DNA from: Ganoderma boninense
Lineage: Eukaryota > Basidiomycota > Agaricomycetes > Polyporales > Polyporaceae
Direction of reading: 5' to 3'
DNA: 64,000 bases
NCBI GenBank assembly: GCA_002900995.3
Contig: CM035312.1
Coordinates: forward strand, 2,229,103 to 2,293,102
The notes under the pieces were generated by a model. That model was not told where the DNA came from and searched no databases. It saw only the letters and a program-made list of their open reading frames with translations. Positions 1 through 11,140 of this stretch are shown one piece after another. The stretch's first letter is position 1. Each line of letters opens with the position of its first letter. Both the position numbers and the translations under genes were made by a program.

Positions 1-450
1 TCGACGACGGCGTCCACTGTCCACCAACCAGTCCGCCCTGAAACCTGCCTTGCTCATATATGCCCTCGCTTCGATGTCCACGAATTTACTACATCTATGT
101 CCTTCCGTATTCTCGTCTTGACTTAAGGTCATGTACGTCCTATGGCGTCGCATCCTCTCTGTGCTCGGCGGCGCGAATGCAAGCACGAAAGCGGGTGCCA
201 ATGAAACTGGCCACGAGGACAACCGCGCGTAGTGCAAGATTAACAAAGGGCGAATTTCAATGCACTCCTAGTTCTGACTCTTTAGATTCGGGTGTCTTTT
301 GATTCCATTGTCATGTCGGACGCTTTCCCCCCCCCCTGGAACCATATCCTGGAGGTTTAAAGACAAGCTCGAGGAGATGGAGGGAATCTGAAGCACTGTC
401 CTCCCTCACCGAACATCATCACCACTCGTCTTGATTCGCACTGCACTAAC
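1..450. other. Left-edge intergenic stretch
   Basis: No coding region is supported here. Short open frames lack recognisable protein features. A run of ten C lies near 327-336. The last part is presumably the upstream region of the F-box-like gene that follows. Confidence 0.5.
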
Positions 451-2148
451 ATGCCAGGCATCGTTCTGGGTGGGTGATTACTCTATACACCACGCCAGTT
501 CGTCCACTCATTCTGATTGCATGCACAGACGCGACGGCCCCCGTCGGGTCCCAAGGCATCTTACGCGGCAGAGCTCCCCCCAAAGGTCCTCCAGACCATC
601 TTCGAGATCCTGCGCACCGAGCACCACTGCACCGACACGCGGGACCACGGCTTCCTCTCCTCCTGGATCCCCGCCACCTGGGTCTGCCGCCACTGGCGCG
701 GCGTCGCGCTCGCAACGCCCCGCCTCTGGAGCTGGATCGACATCAACGGCCGCCACTGCGACCCCGAGGCGATCGCGACGCTCCTCGCGCGCGCCGCTGA
801 CGAGGACCTGAGCATCTCGCTCGACAGCCTGGGCATGGACATGCTCGCCGGCTGCGCGATGGTGCTGCCCGTCGCGCTGCAGGTCTCGCACCTCTCCGTG
901 TGCATGGAGGAGGCGCACGCGCCGCTCGTCGAGGAGCTCCTCCGCCACCTCGGGCCCCGCCTCGGCACGCTCCAGGTGCACTGCGAGGACCACGCGCAGG
1001 AGCGCGGCGTCGCGCTCGACCCGACGCTGCTGCCCAACCTCCGCTCGCTGTCCATCCGCAACGTCTTCGTACACCCGACGGCGGAGCTTACCGGGTTGAG
1101 AAACCTCACGCTGGAGTGCTTATGGGATGTGAGGGTGCATGGGCGCATGGACGTTGGTGAGTACGTGTACGGGATGCTCGCGGTGTGCCCGGACCTGGAG
1201 AATTTGGACATCGAGGATGCACTGCCGCACGCAGCGTCGGTCGACGAGGGGGCGTACCCGCAGATCACCTTCAAGAAACTGCGCTGGCTGTGGATCAGCG
1301 AGCTTGCGGCCGACCTGCCCGCGAACCTCGCCAAGTTTGTCGTCCCGCCCTCCGCGCGCGTCACCATTACCGCGCGGTACGACGGCTGTCTGCCCGAGTC
1401 GTTTGACGCAGCCACTGTAGTCGAGAACGAGGATGAGGAAGATGAAGATCTCACAAACATGGTCTTGCCCATGAACGTCTTCCCTGCAAGGAAGTTCGAC
1501 AACTTCCCGACGCTCGCCAACACAATCGACCTCTCGCTCAATCTCGGCACGCCTTGCTGCCTGGGGGACATCCACATCGAAGGCGGTAACTGGCAGGTGA
1601 CGATCCCCACACTGGAGGACGAGCGAAAGAACGTCAACCGCCTCCCCGAGCTCCTCAAGCACATCTACGCGGCCTTCCCCACAGCGTTCATCGACCCGGC
1701 GAAGCTCGTCTTCCTCGAGCTGCACATCGCACAGCAGGTCCCGCAGTGCGCCGAGTGGGCGAAGATGCTCGTGCAGTTCCCGAACGTCTTGGCGCTGACG
1801 ATCGGCGGCCGGAACGCGTTCAGTGCGGTCGTGGCCGCGCTGACGAAGAGCGGGAGCCTGAAGGCGCTGCCGAAGCTCGCGCAGCTCACGGCGTGCCTAG
1901 CGGTGACGAAGAGCACGTTCACGAGGGGGGACGCGAGGGCGTTTGGGAGGCTGTTGAAGGAGCGGGCGGAGGAAGGGAACATACTGGCGAGCTTGATCGT
2001 AAGGGTGCCCGATGCCCCCCTCAGCAAGGCGACCGTGCAGCTCGCTAGCGCGCTGATTGCGTATATGGTGGTGAGGGGCGGGAGGGCGAGGGTCGTTAAG
2101 AAGGACTGCCGGACGTGCCACGCCCACCGTCATGAAGCTCACTACTAG
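451..2148 (+). CDS. F-box-like protein (basidiomycete F-box/LRR-type)
   Basis: The N-terminal part reads ELPPKVLQTIFEILR and, after a short insert, WVCRHWRGVALATPRLW. This is the usual layout of a degenerate F-box in agaricomycete F-box-like proteins. About 450 residues follow with irregular leucine-rich spacing and an acidic patch (ENEDEEDEDL). The C-terminus has a CRTCH motif, like the Cys-rich end of the related protein at 23.2-24.7 kb. F-box proteins recruit substrates to SCF ubiquitin ligases; the target here is unknown. The long open frame has no ATG before the F-box. I therefore place the start on the ATG at 451, joined across an intron (donor near 463, acceptor ending at 528) that keeps phase. 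That donor is weak, so the 5' end is uncertain; the body from 529 to 2148 is solid. Confidence 0.75.
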
Positions 2149-2352
2149 CAGCCATTGGCAGTGTGGGTTCCTTTGAGATTTGTTGTATTGTGTAGTCTAT
2201 AACCAAGATGGTTTGCATTTGTATAGACGATTCCCATCGTATGCGCCATATCAGGAGCTATCTCGCAACGTCGTCACTGCAAAGGGTCAATCCATTATGT
2301 TACATACATTATAATGAAACTTCTCTCTATATCTCTCTTTCCAGCTGTGCCG

Positions 2353-3067
2353 TCACTTAGGTTCTGCGGTAGTGCCGCACTCAGAACACTTGCGAATGGA
2401 CTCGTTGTTGATCCAATTCTGGATGACGGGTTTGAGTTGGGTGCCGAGGTCTGTGCAGTGGAACGCGTCCTCGCGGATTATGGTGGGCTTTTCATGCTTC
2501 CCAGACTTGCAGTACCAGCGCAGACGGTCTGGAATTATTGAACCATGAGCCAACGGGGAGAACACACGGCGAGCAACAGCACGAGACTCACCGATTGAAC
2601 CTTCCGGACGGACACGCTCGACGACGATGCCGATGGTGTTCGCGAACCGTACGGGATTATGCGGGGTGTTGGCTATGGAGCGAAGCTAGTTGTAGCGTCA
2701 TAGCTTCCGCGGAAAAGCAGAAATGGGTGGACTCACCTGGCAAGAGAAACATCTCGCCTTCTTCGATCCGAATGTCCTTAAACTCCTCCCCGTCTACCAC
2801 ACGGAGCAGCATGCCACCCTTGTGCTGGTAAAACCATTCCTATATCGCGACAAGGCTGAGCATAAGTGCGATGCGGCATTGAGCGCATGTGAATGAGCTC
2901 ACCTCAGTTTCATTTACGTGATAGTCGTTGCGCTCATTGGGCCCGCCAACGACCATGATGGTAAAGTCTTTGCCGGAGTAGACGCAGAAATTGTTGACGG
3001 GGGGCTTGAGGAGATGACCATTCTCGCTGAGCCACTTTGGGAAGTTGAGCGGAGGTGCAAGAGGCAT
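2353..3067 (-). CDS. BNA1: 3-hydroxyanthranilate 3,4-dioxygenase
   Basis: This enzyme opens the ring of 3-hydroxyanthranilate in the kynurenine route to quinolinate and NAD. Four exons (3067-2903, 2839-2737, 2672-2592, 2528-2353) join in phase to 174 residues, the usual fungal length. The cupin-type iron site is visible: His in NERNDYH, Glu in NETEEW and His in [18 protein letters not shown] and DGEEFKDI are family signatures. The C-terminus carries the cysteine pairs of the small metal site ([18 protein letters not shown]). The start is the only ATG before the conserved PLNFPKWL segment. It is divergent from the RAD17-type gene, with about 500 bp between the two starts. All splice junctions are GT..AG and no disruption is seen. 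Confidence 0.95.
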
Positions 3068-3565
3068 GGTTGGTGGTGTTGCCAGGGATGAAAGACAGCT
3101 GGGTTCTTCACGGGTGGTCCGAGTCTTACTCAGGCTACTTGAAGATCCGGCAATCGCCAGATCTCAGATGCATGAGAGCTGGAATATTGCAGAGACCTTG
3201 AAGGCATGAAGGCCATGGGCATTCCTGAGGCTGACGTTGATTCTGAGAGAGAATTGAGGACTGGCGGCGAGAGTGAGCGGGGATGCAGCAAGGGTTGCCG
3301 AAGGATGTCGAAGCGAGGACAGCTTCCCCACACCAGCCACCGCACCAGTCTCGCAACGTGACATCACGTCACGTTCACGGGCATATGACGTGTGACGTCC
3401 TGTGACGCGCTCTCCTGAACGCGGTACGCGTCGAGAGGCGTCGAGTGTGACCTGCGCTCTGCTCGTCCCCCCCGCAACTCACTGTGCACCTGCTCTCTCC
3501 GCTTTCTTTGCTGTGTTCTGCTGTCTGTCTATTTCTTCTTTCGAGCTATTTAGCCTCCTGCAACT
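3068..3565. promoter_or_regulatory. Divergent promoter region
   Basis: This gap of about 500 bp lies between two oppositely oriented starts (dioxygenase on -, RAD17-like on +). It contains repeated TGACGT/ACGTCA-like steps around 3360-3400 (for example gtgacatcacgtcacg and atgacgtgtgacgtcc), which resemble CRE/ATF-type sites. The regulatory role is inference. No coding region is supported. Confidence 0.4.
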
Positions 3566-6263
3566 ATGTCGTCTCAAAAGACAACCAAAGCACCTCGAAT
3601 GTCTGGTGGCGCCGCAAACCCGTCCCGAGCGACTCAATCCAAGGCGACAGAGAAAACTACCATGGAGCCACCCACAAAAAAGGCAAGGACCAAGCCTCTT
3701 ACTATGTCTGTAAGTATTTCATGTCTCCTGGCCGTTCCGTCAAGCGCATAGTGACGTCCGCAAGTGGACAGCTTGCAAGACCTCCAATGTTCGATCTCAG
3801 CGGTATTCAACCTTCACCCCAACAACCAAAGACTAGCCAGTCCAAGATCGGTGGCCCTAGTCAGAATAAGCGGAGCCAACAGAAGGATGCGAAGGGAAAG
3901 GGAAAAGAGAAGGTGCACTCGGGGATCTGGTGCGTCGTAACCCACTCTATCTACAGACCAGTCAGTTCACACATGTGCTAGACACCCGTCTGTGGGTTGA
4001 TCGCTACGAGCCGGAAAGCGAGGTATGTCCTACCATATGTCCAAGTAACCCAGCTCACAACGATTTAGGAAGATTTAGCCGTTCACAAACGCAAAGTGCA
4101 AGATGTTCGCCGTTGGTTGCTGGAGGCACTCGGTCAGAATGACCCTTCGGGGAAGCTAAGAAAGTATAGAGTACGTCTAGTTCACTCCTAGCGTCGCAGC
4201 GCTTCTCAATTTTTCCTTGTAAAGCGCATTCTTGTGCTCACCGGGCCCGCCGGGACAGCAAAGACGGCAACCATGCAAGTCCTGTCACGCGAAATTGGCT
4301 TCGACATCCTCGAGTGGAGAAACACCATGGCTGAGCAGTTCTCCCGTTCCGAAGGCGAATGGAATGGCGTCGAGTATGAAGGTTCTGCGGAGAAGTTCAG
4401 GACGTTTCTTGGTCGAGCCTCAACCTGCCGACCCATCTTTGCATCCCAATCTTCAACCTCACAAACACAGTCCACTCAGGGTTCTCGCATATCCTCCAGC
4501 TCTGCTTCGTCCATGGGGGCAGGCTCGTCTCGCCAGCGGATTATCCTGCTCGAGGACCTTCCGAACATTCTTCATTCCGCTACCCAGTCCTCGTTTCACG
4601 CCGCTCTCGAAGATTTTGTCGATACTCCCGACGGCGGAGCCGCGCCCCTCGTCATTATCATCAGCGATGCGGGTTTGCGGGGTGAAGATGCGGAAGACGG
4701 AGGCGCGCGATGGAAATCCCGGAGCAAGGAGGCAATGGATGTACGGAATGTCCTTCCCCCGAATCTTTTGCGGTCGCCATACGTGACACAGATCAAGTGC
4801 GTAGATTCCCACACACACTTCACTTTGTCCATTTTGATGAGTCTTTGAATAGCTTTAATCCTATAGCAGCCACATATATGCGCACAGCGCTGAAGGCCAT
4901 GCTTGACAGACACTTCGTGTCCTTCACGGCTATCGGAACACGGCCTACGAAGGACGTCCTCGACCTGATTGTGGAATCTTCGAACGGTGACATCCGCAGC
5001 GCCATCAATGCTCTCCAGTTCGCGTGCACAGCCGATCAGAGCTCTCACAAGCAAGTCAAGGGGTCGAAGAAAGCAAAGGGTCCGTCAGCGACTGTAATGC
5101 TCGAAGCTGTAACGCGTCGCGAACAGAGCCTCGCCTTGTTCCATCTGCTGGGGAAGATTATGTACAATAAGCGTGAGCTGTGTCGTCCTGCCTTTCTGCG
5201 TACCCCTTCCTAACCAACGTACTGCGTGGGTCCATGATGCAGGCAAAGGCGACCCACCCGCCCCGTCCGCATCCGCCAAGGACATCCGACGGGACAAGGA
5301 GATCGACGCTGGTCTGAAAGACCCGCCGCCCCTCCCTCTCCATCTGGAAGACCACGAACGCAAGGCGAGTCGCGTCGATGTCGAGGTGCGCCATTATAGT
5401 CCCTATCGTTATCCTTCGTCCGGCAGACTCAGCTCTAACTCCTGCTACGCAGACGCTATACGCGGATACTCCCATCGATGCATCGCTTCTCTCACTGTAC
5501 ATCCACCAGAACTACACGCAGTATTGCACCACGCTCGAGGAGTGCGACGCGCTGATGGACTCCCTGAGCTGGGTGGACTCGAGCGGCGGCGAAAACGTAT
5601 GTCGATTGCTCCGTTATCTACTGAATGGAAAGCCAAAGCCAAAGCTGAGGACTGCGCGTACAGTGGTACCAGGCGAATCCGCATCAGTTCCACGTCGTCG
5701 CGCTCGGGACGCTGCACGCGCTGCCCACCCCTGTGCCCCGCCGCAGCCAGAAGCCGTTCAAGCCTGCGTTCTTTGAGACGCTCAAGCAGCAGCACGAGGC
5801 CGAGGACGGAGTGCGGGATGTGCAGCTGTGGTTGCAACGGGTGAGCATGCACGGTTTTGTTCCACCTGCGAGGCTCTTTGTTAAGTCTGAATGTCCACAC
5901 ACAGCTCGGGGGTTCGCCAGTTTCGTCGTGGGGCGCGCGAGACGTGACGTTGGGCATCGGCTCGCTGTGGCGTGCCGGCGAGAAAGGAGGTGCGAATTTA
6001 TATACCTGTCTCATTGCATGCATCATCGTGGGCGGGCCTCTGACGATTGGCGTGCTGCAGGAGTGTACGCGGAGCCAATACCCCTGACCCACCGCAACTT
6101 TTCCCAGCTCGAGTTCGCGCGCGGAGCGGACGGATTTGCGGAGATCACGCAGGAGGGCGAGACGGCGCCCGACTTGCCCCCGCCGCAGCGTGAAGACCGG
6201 CCCTTGGCTGAAGAGACCATTACGGGGAGCTACCTGTCCGACGACGACATCGAGGAGTGGTAG
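3566..6263 (+). CDS. RAD17: RAD17-type checkpoint clamp loader
   Basis: This AAA+ protein would load the 9-1-1 clamp at damaged DNA together with small RFC subunits in the nucleus. Eleven exons join in phase to 702 residues: 3566-3709, 3772-3929, 3962-4022, 4069-4170, 4225-4796, 4853-5172, 5243-5385, 5453-5596, 5664-5840, 5905-5989 and 6061-6263. Family marks are the LWVDRYEP segment, a Walker A loop GPAGTAKTAT, a Walker B-like strand RIILLEDLPNILH and NFNPIAATYMRTALKAML. The tail is acidic (SYLSDDDIEEW), as is typical of Rad17. The basic N-terminus (KKARTKP) could act as a nuclear signal. The P-loop has A-K where many ATPases have G-K. Introns are about 30-70 nt. No frame break is seen. Confidence 0.93.
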
Positions 6264-6935
6264 CGTGCCGTGCGCCAGAGGTGATTGTCCGCCCCAAGTC
6301 ATTGGTCTCGATCGTCCGCCATATTCCAAACCATCATCTTGAATCCACAATGGAAGTCTCTCCAAGAGGAGCAGAGGGACGTGGGTCAAACCCGTCTTCA
6401 TGGCCCTGGGTGCGGCCATTCATCGCCGCCGAATGCGCTCACGCCTGCTACGCTGTCAAGCACCCCATTAGCTGGCCGAGCTTTGGTGGCGGCAGCACCT
6501 TGCCGTCTTCGACCTTGGAAGCGCTCCGTGCTTCGGCTTGCGAGTTCAAAGCATCCGCCCAGACGACAACTCTCACCTGGAACGTCAAGATCGAGAGCCG
6601 CGTTTGAAGAAGACCATGTCCTTCCGCAATCAGTTTTCAGGGTGGCGTCGTCGAAGCTGTGATGTACTGGAGTGTAGTGCACAAGGCAACTGCACCTCGC
6701 CTGTTGATCACCTTGTAAACTTGATCCTAGGTACATCGATGTCTTTTTGCGTTCAGTACAGGCACAGCCGCCAAGGTGATCGGAGTGATGGAAGGTATGT
6801 ATATGTTCGTCGCTTCATTACAACCAAGTTGCCTTATACAGACCACGCACAAGCACTGTCAAGCACCCGACGCCCGAACATCGTCACCGCTTAGTATCAC
6901 TTGATACGACAAAGCAGCACTCTAGCTCTAGTGCT
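6264..6935. other. Convergent intergenic region
   Basis: This is the tail-to-tail gap between the RAD17-like gene (+) and threonyl-tRNA synthetase (-). Short open frames here show no recognisable domain. It presumably holds the 3' untranslated regions of both genes. Confidence 0.4.
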
Positions 6936-9900
6936 CTACTGAAGTTTGTTGTGGAGGCTCCGCACTTCCTTGAGAGCCGACAGCTTCTCCGCAATGACGT
7001 CCAGCGGCAGCGTCTCCGTGCGGGCCTTGGTGCCCACATCGTCGCGGTTGCGCACATTGACCGACCGCTTGTCGAGCTCCTCCTGGCCGACGACTGCACG
7101 GAGGACACCAGCGCGTCGTTAGCAATGAACGTTCGCGCGCGCAAATTATGTATATCTGTAGAAAAACCCACCGAGGATGAAGTTGTATTGCGCGATTTCG
7201 CCGTTGCGGATCTTCTTCGGGAGCGTGTTCTCGCCGTTGTCGACGTCGACGAACAGCCCGAGCTTCGTGAGCTTCTCGGCCACCTCCGAGGCGTACTCGC
7301 GCTGCGAGGAGACAGAAGAGCATGTCAGCATTCGCCCACCTTGCACCCAGCGTGCGAAAGAGAACAGCGACTGACGTAGGGCGCAGCGACGGGCACGACG
7401 AGCACCTGGCGCGGCGACAGCCAGAACGGCCACTTGCCCGCGAAGTGCTCTGTGATGATCGCGATGAATCGCTCGAGACTGCCCAGGATCGCGCGGTGGA
7501 TCATGACGGGGCGTGGGGGCGGGCGGCCAGCATCGGCAGCCGCAGCCTCGTCCGCGGCGCGGTACTTGAGATTGAAGCGTTCGGGGAGCTGGAAGTCGAG
7601 CTGGATCGTCGCGCACTGGAACGACCGCCGGAGGGCGTCCCTGATCTTGATGTCGATCTTGGGGCCGTAGAACGCGCCGTCGCCTGGGTTCAGCTCCCAC
7701 TTGCCCGGGTAGTACTTGTCGAGAGCCTTCGTCAATTGCTGGCGAAGGGGTGCTTGAAGTCAGCGATCCCATGCGGATACACGCGTACGTAGGAGGATAG
7801 GGAGATGAGTAAGGACTTACCGCCTCAGCCTCGTTCCAAGTCTCGATCTGGCCAAGATAGTTCTCCGGGCGCGTCGAGAGCTCGAGGGCGAACTCGAAGC
7901 CGAACAGGCCGTAGATGTGCTGCATGAAGTCGAACAGCGCGGCGATCTCCTCCTCGATCTGCGACGGCATGCAGAATACGTGCGTGTCGTCCTGGACAAA
8001 GCGCCGCACACGCGTGAGGCCTGTCAGCGCACCCGACGCCTCGTTGCGGTGTAGGATCCCGAACTCGGCCATGCGGATGGGCAGCTCCTTGTACGAGCGA
8101 TCGCGCGAGTCGAAAATCAGACAGTGGCCTGGACAGTTCATCGGCTTGAGGCCCCACTTCTCCTTCTCGATGTCGAGCGTGAACATGTCGTCCTTGTAGT
8201 TCTGCCAGTGACCGGAAGTCTCCCACAGCTTCGAGTGAAACATGTTTGGCGAGATGACTGCGAGTCGCTTGTCAATACGGGACAGTTATGGGAAGTGACC
8301 ACAACGCCATACCTTCCTGGTATCCACGCTTGAAGTACTCGGACTGGACGCGCATACAGTCAGCATATGACGCAACCCTAGAACAGACAACACCTACACG
8401 CATGAGCTCGACAAGCGTATTGTAGATTCGGGTACCGTGAGGTAGGAAGAAGCAGCTTCCTGGGCTATGGTCATTGAAGAAGAACAGTTCTTGCTCCTGT
8501 TGTTGCGACGAGGTCCATAGCATCAGCTTTGAGCCTTACCCGAAAGCACGGTCGTACCTTGCCAATTTTCCTATGATCGCGTTTCGCAGCCTCTTCGAGG
8601 AACGCCTTGTACTCCTTCAGTTGCGCCTTATCCGGGAACGATATACCGTACACGCGCTGGAGCGAGTCATTCGCAGCGTCGCCGAGGAAGTAGGATGCAG
8701 AGTTCTAAACAGAAATCGTGTCACACTTTGTATATAGGGATTCACCGACTGAGCGCACCTTCGTCACCATGAATGCCTTGATCTTGCCAGTATGGGGGAT
8801 ATGGGGGCCGACGCAAAGATCTACCATGGGTCCGCAGCGGTATACAGTTGTGGAGGTGCCGTCGGGAATCTTGGTCTCAATGATGTACTTCTTGTACTTG
8901 TTGTACTGCATCGGATATTTCATGAGCTCGCGCGATCCCTGCGCATGCCCGTATGCCGAAGACGTACCCCAAACATTTCGAGCAGCGTCTCCTTGGGGAC
9001 GACCAGACGCTCGAACTTCTGCTTTTCCTTGATGGCCAAGTCGGCGACCTTTTCTAACGCAGGGTAATCAGTGTTCACGACTGGCCTGCCATCATATCAA
9101 GTTTAGAAGGCGACGAGAGGACCACACAATCGAGAGAGAAATTCTCACCTGTCCTGGATGGCCATCTCATAGAAGAAACCATCTTCTGTCGGGGGCCGAT
9201 ACACAAGTGGCAACCGTAGTGGCGCTCACTGGCCTCGCCAAGGACGTGCGCTGATGAATGCCAGAAGACACGTTTGCCTGAAGGTAGAGTGAGCAGGCAT
9301 ATTTGCGAGTAAAGCCGCTGCCGGAGCACCGACCTTCTGGATGTTCAAAGTCGAGCAGCTCTAAAGACACGGAGGCTTCTAAGGGACGTTCCAGATCCCA
9401 CAGCTCACCGTTCACCTGTTATGATAGTATTAGTTAGCGATATGAATGCATGCCAGGTAGTGTACTCTGTGGGGAAAGGGAACTGTTCGGTCGGCATAAC
9501 TCCGGAAGACGGTCTCAGTCGGGCTTCGAGAAACTCGAATGCATACTCCGCGCAAAAGCAGCATATAGGGAATGGTGTGCATACCACGGATGACCCTACC
9601 ACCCACATTCAGGTCCATAGCGATGAGAGTGTCACTGTCCAGGTCCATGTGCGGACAAGGCCCAGAATAATCACAGTCAAACATCTTCATCATCGCAGTG
9701 GCGCCGCCGGAGAGGGAGAACTTCGATCCCCTCCTGCCCAGAGACCACGGAGGTAATGCTGCCACAAGTATACCCGCTACGACTACTTGCGGAGAAGGCT
9801 GAACCACTAACTCACCTTTGCAATGACGACCTTGTCCGCAAGACCCTTAGAAATCTCCTTGGCAATATCTAGAGGACTTGTCTCCCAGCTCGTCCCTTTT

Positions 9901-10395
9901 CGTTGGGCACCGTCAGGGAGAGTGACGGTGATTTCCTGACGGGGCTGGTCTTGACACGTGCTCTCTGTCAGACATGGACATTGTTATGAGAGGATGCGTG
10001 AGACGTACTCTTTACGAACTCGTCGTACTCGGCTTTGAGCTTCTCGAAGATTTTGATGCGGTGATCGAAGTACTCCGGACGAGGATCCAGCTAAGGGGAT
10101 ATGAGGGTATGACTTGGCCATAAGCGGGAAGGGAGCGGACCTCGAGGGGGTGCGCCGATACAGCATCCTTCTTCTTGTCCTTGGATTTCTTTGCGCCCTG
10201 GGAGTCCTTGTGTGGGGCATCGAGCGCAGGGATTTGCGCGGGATGGGAGGTAGATGCGACCGGAGAGGTCATGGATGTGGAGTGGAGGCGGAGGGCTGTA
10301 GGGCGTGGCAGTCGAGGGGGCAGAGAATGGCGGAATGAGGGGGTGGAGAGGAGGCGAGAGAGGGAAGGCTGCTGAAATCGATGCAGCCTGAGCAT
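6936..10395 (-). CDS. THS1: Threonyl-tRNA synthetase (one-base frameshift in the sequence)
   Basis: The enzyme charges tRNA-Thr. Fourteen exons can be traced from 10395 to 6936, including a 31-nt micro-exon (8343-8313). Domains in order are a TGS domain ([10 protein letters not shown]), the editing domain ([10 protein letters not shown], then a conserved [10 protein letters not shown]), the class II core with the zinc-site PMNCPGH and motif 2 ([14 protein letters not shown]), and the anticodon-binding domain ending in NKLQ. About 775 residues are expected. All junctions keep phase except exon 9277-9149. There the reading frame breaks after CIGP at a G5 run on the + strand (9191-9195). The conserved continuation (ending [10 protein letters not shown]) lies one base out of frame, so one base appears to be missing. 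The first ATG (10395) adds an Arg/Ser-rich, mitochondrial-type leader. A second in-frame ATG at 10272 would give a cytosolic form. Intron 3 (9416-9815) is 400 nt, far longer than the rest. Confidence 0.93.
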
Positions 10396-11140
10396 TCGGA
10401 CGGATCGTTGGGTTGTCCACGCGAGTCACTTGCTCCTTCTGTCCTCCATCCCCTCCATCCTTATCTAATCTATTCTATCTCTCTCACCCGCAGGACCATC
10501 AGCATCTCGTTCAAGACCGCTCGCAGCCCTGCAGCATCGAAGCTGGCTTGACAATACTCTTAACAATTGGTGAGGCAGCTCGTCCTCCTCATACTTACTA
10601 CGCGCAGGATCCACGGGAAGACACTTGCCAGTCTAGCAAGTAGATCCCGCCTCCCGATTGCAAGGGCGCTTGATGAACGGATAGGCGACGGATGTTCCCG
10701 AGACCGCGCTCAGCAGGCTGTTCGCGCGGTGTGAAGGTGACTTGAACTCGAACCGTAAGTATAGTCCCTCTAAGTAGCGTGGTATTCTCGAAGCCATCGG
10801 AAGTTCATTACAAGCGGAGCTTGACTTGAGAATAGATCTGAGTGAGAATACTGGATCATGCTGTCCCCTGCAACTTGCATGCTGTGAGCCGGTGTCCACT
10901 GACTTCTACCTGCAACCTCCTCCACCACAAGGGCTTCCTTCACATCCATCAGCAAGCGGACAGTGGGACTCAGAAGCCCCATTTGTCCCTTGACCTCCGC
11001 CACAGTCAGTGCTACATACCGCTGGCGGGACTTAGAGCTCCCGATGACCAACAACATTTCGAATGGTGCGTTTTGTTCGAGTCCCGGGCCAGTAGTACTC
11101 TTGTAGTGATTGACTTGCGTTTGTAGATCGAACAGTCGGG
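10396..11140. other. Intergenic region
   Basis: This gap lies between the start of the threonyl-tRNA synthetase gene (-) and a decayed HNH-like gene (+). It begins with a pyrimidine-rich tract at 10438-10490 on the + strand. No coding region is supported. Confidence 0.35.

Noticed and set aside
508..1074. Long open frames on the minus strand opposite the first F-box-like gene
   Set aside because: Mirror frames of a GC-rich coding exon; they have no family similarity of their own.
11078..11092. gttcgagtccc, another B-box-like string
   Set aside because: No cloverleaf can be drawn upstream; it lies just before the 11 kb HNH-like gene.
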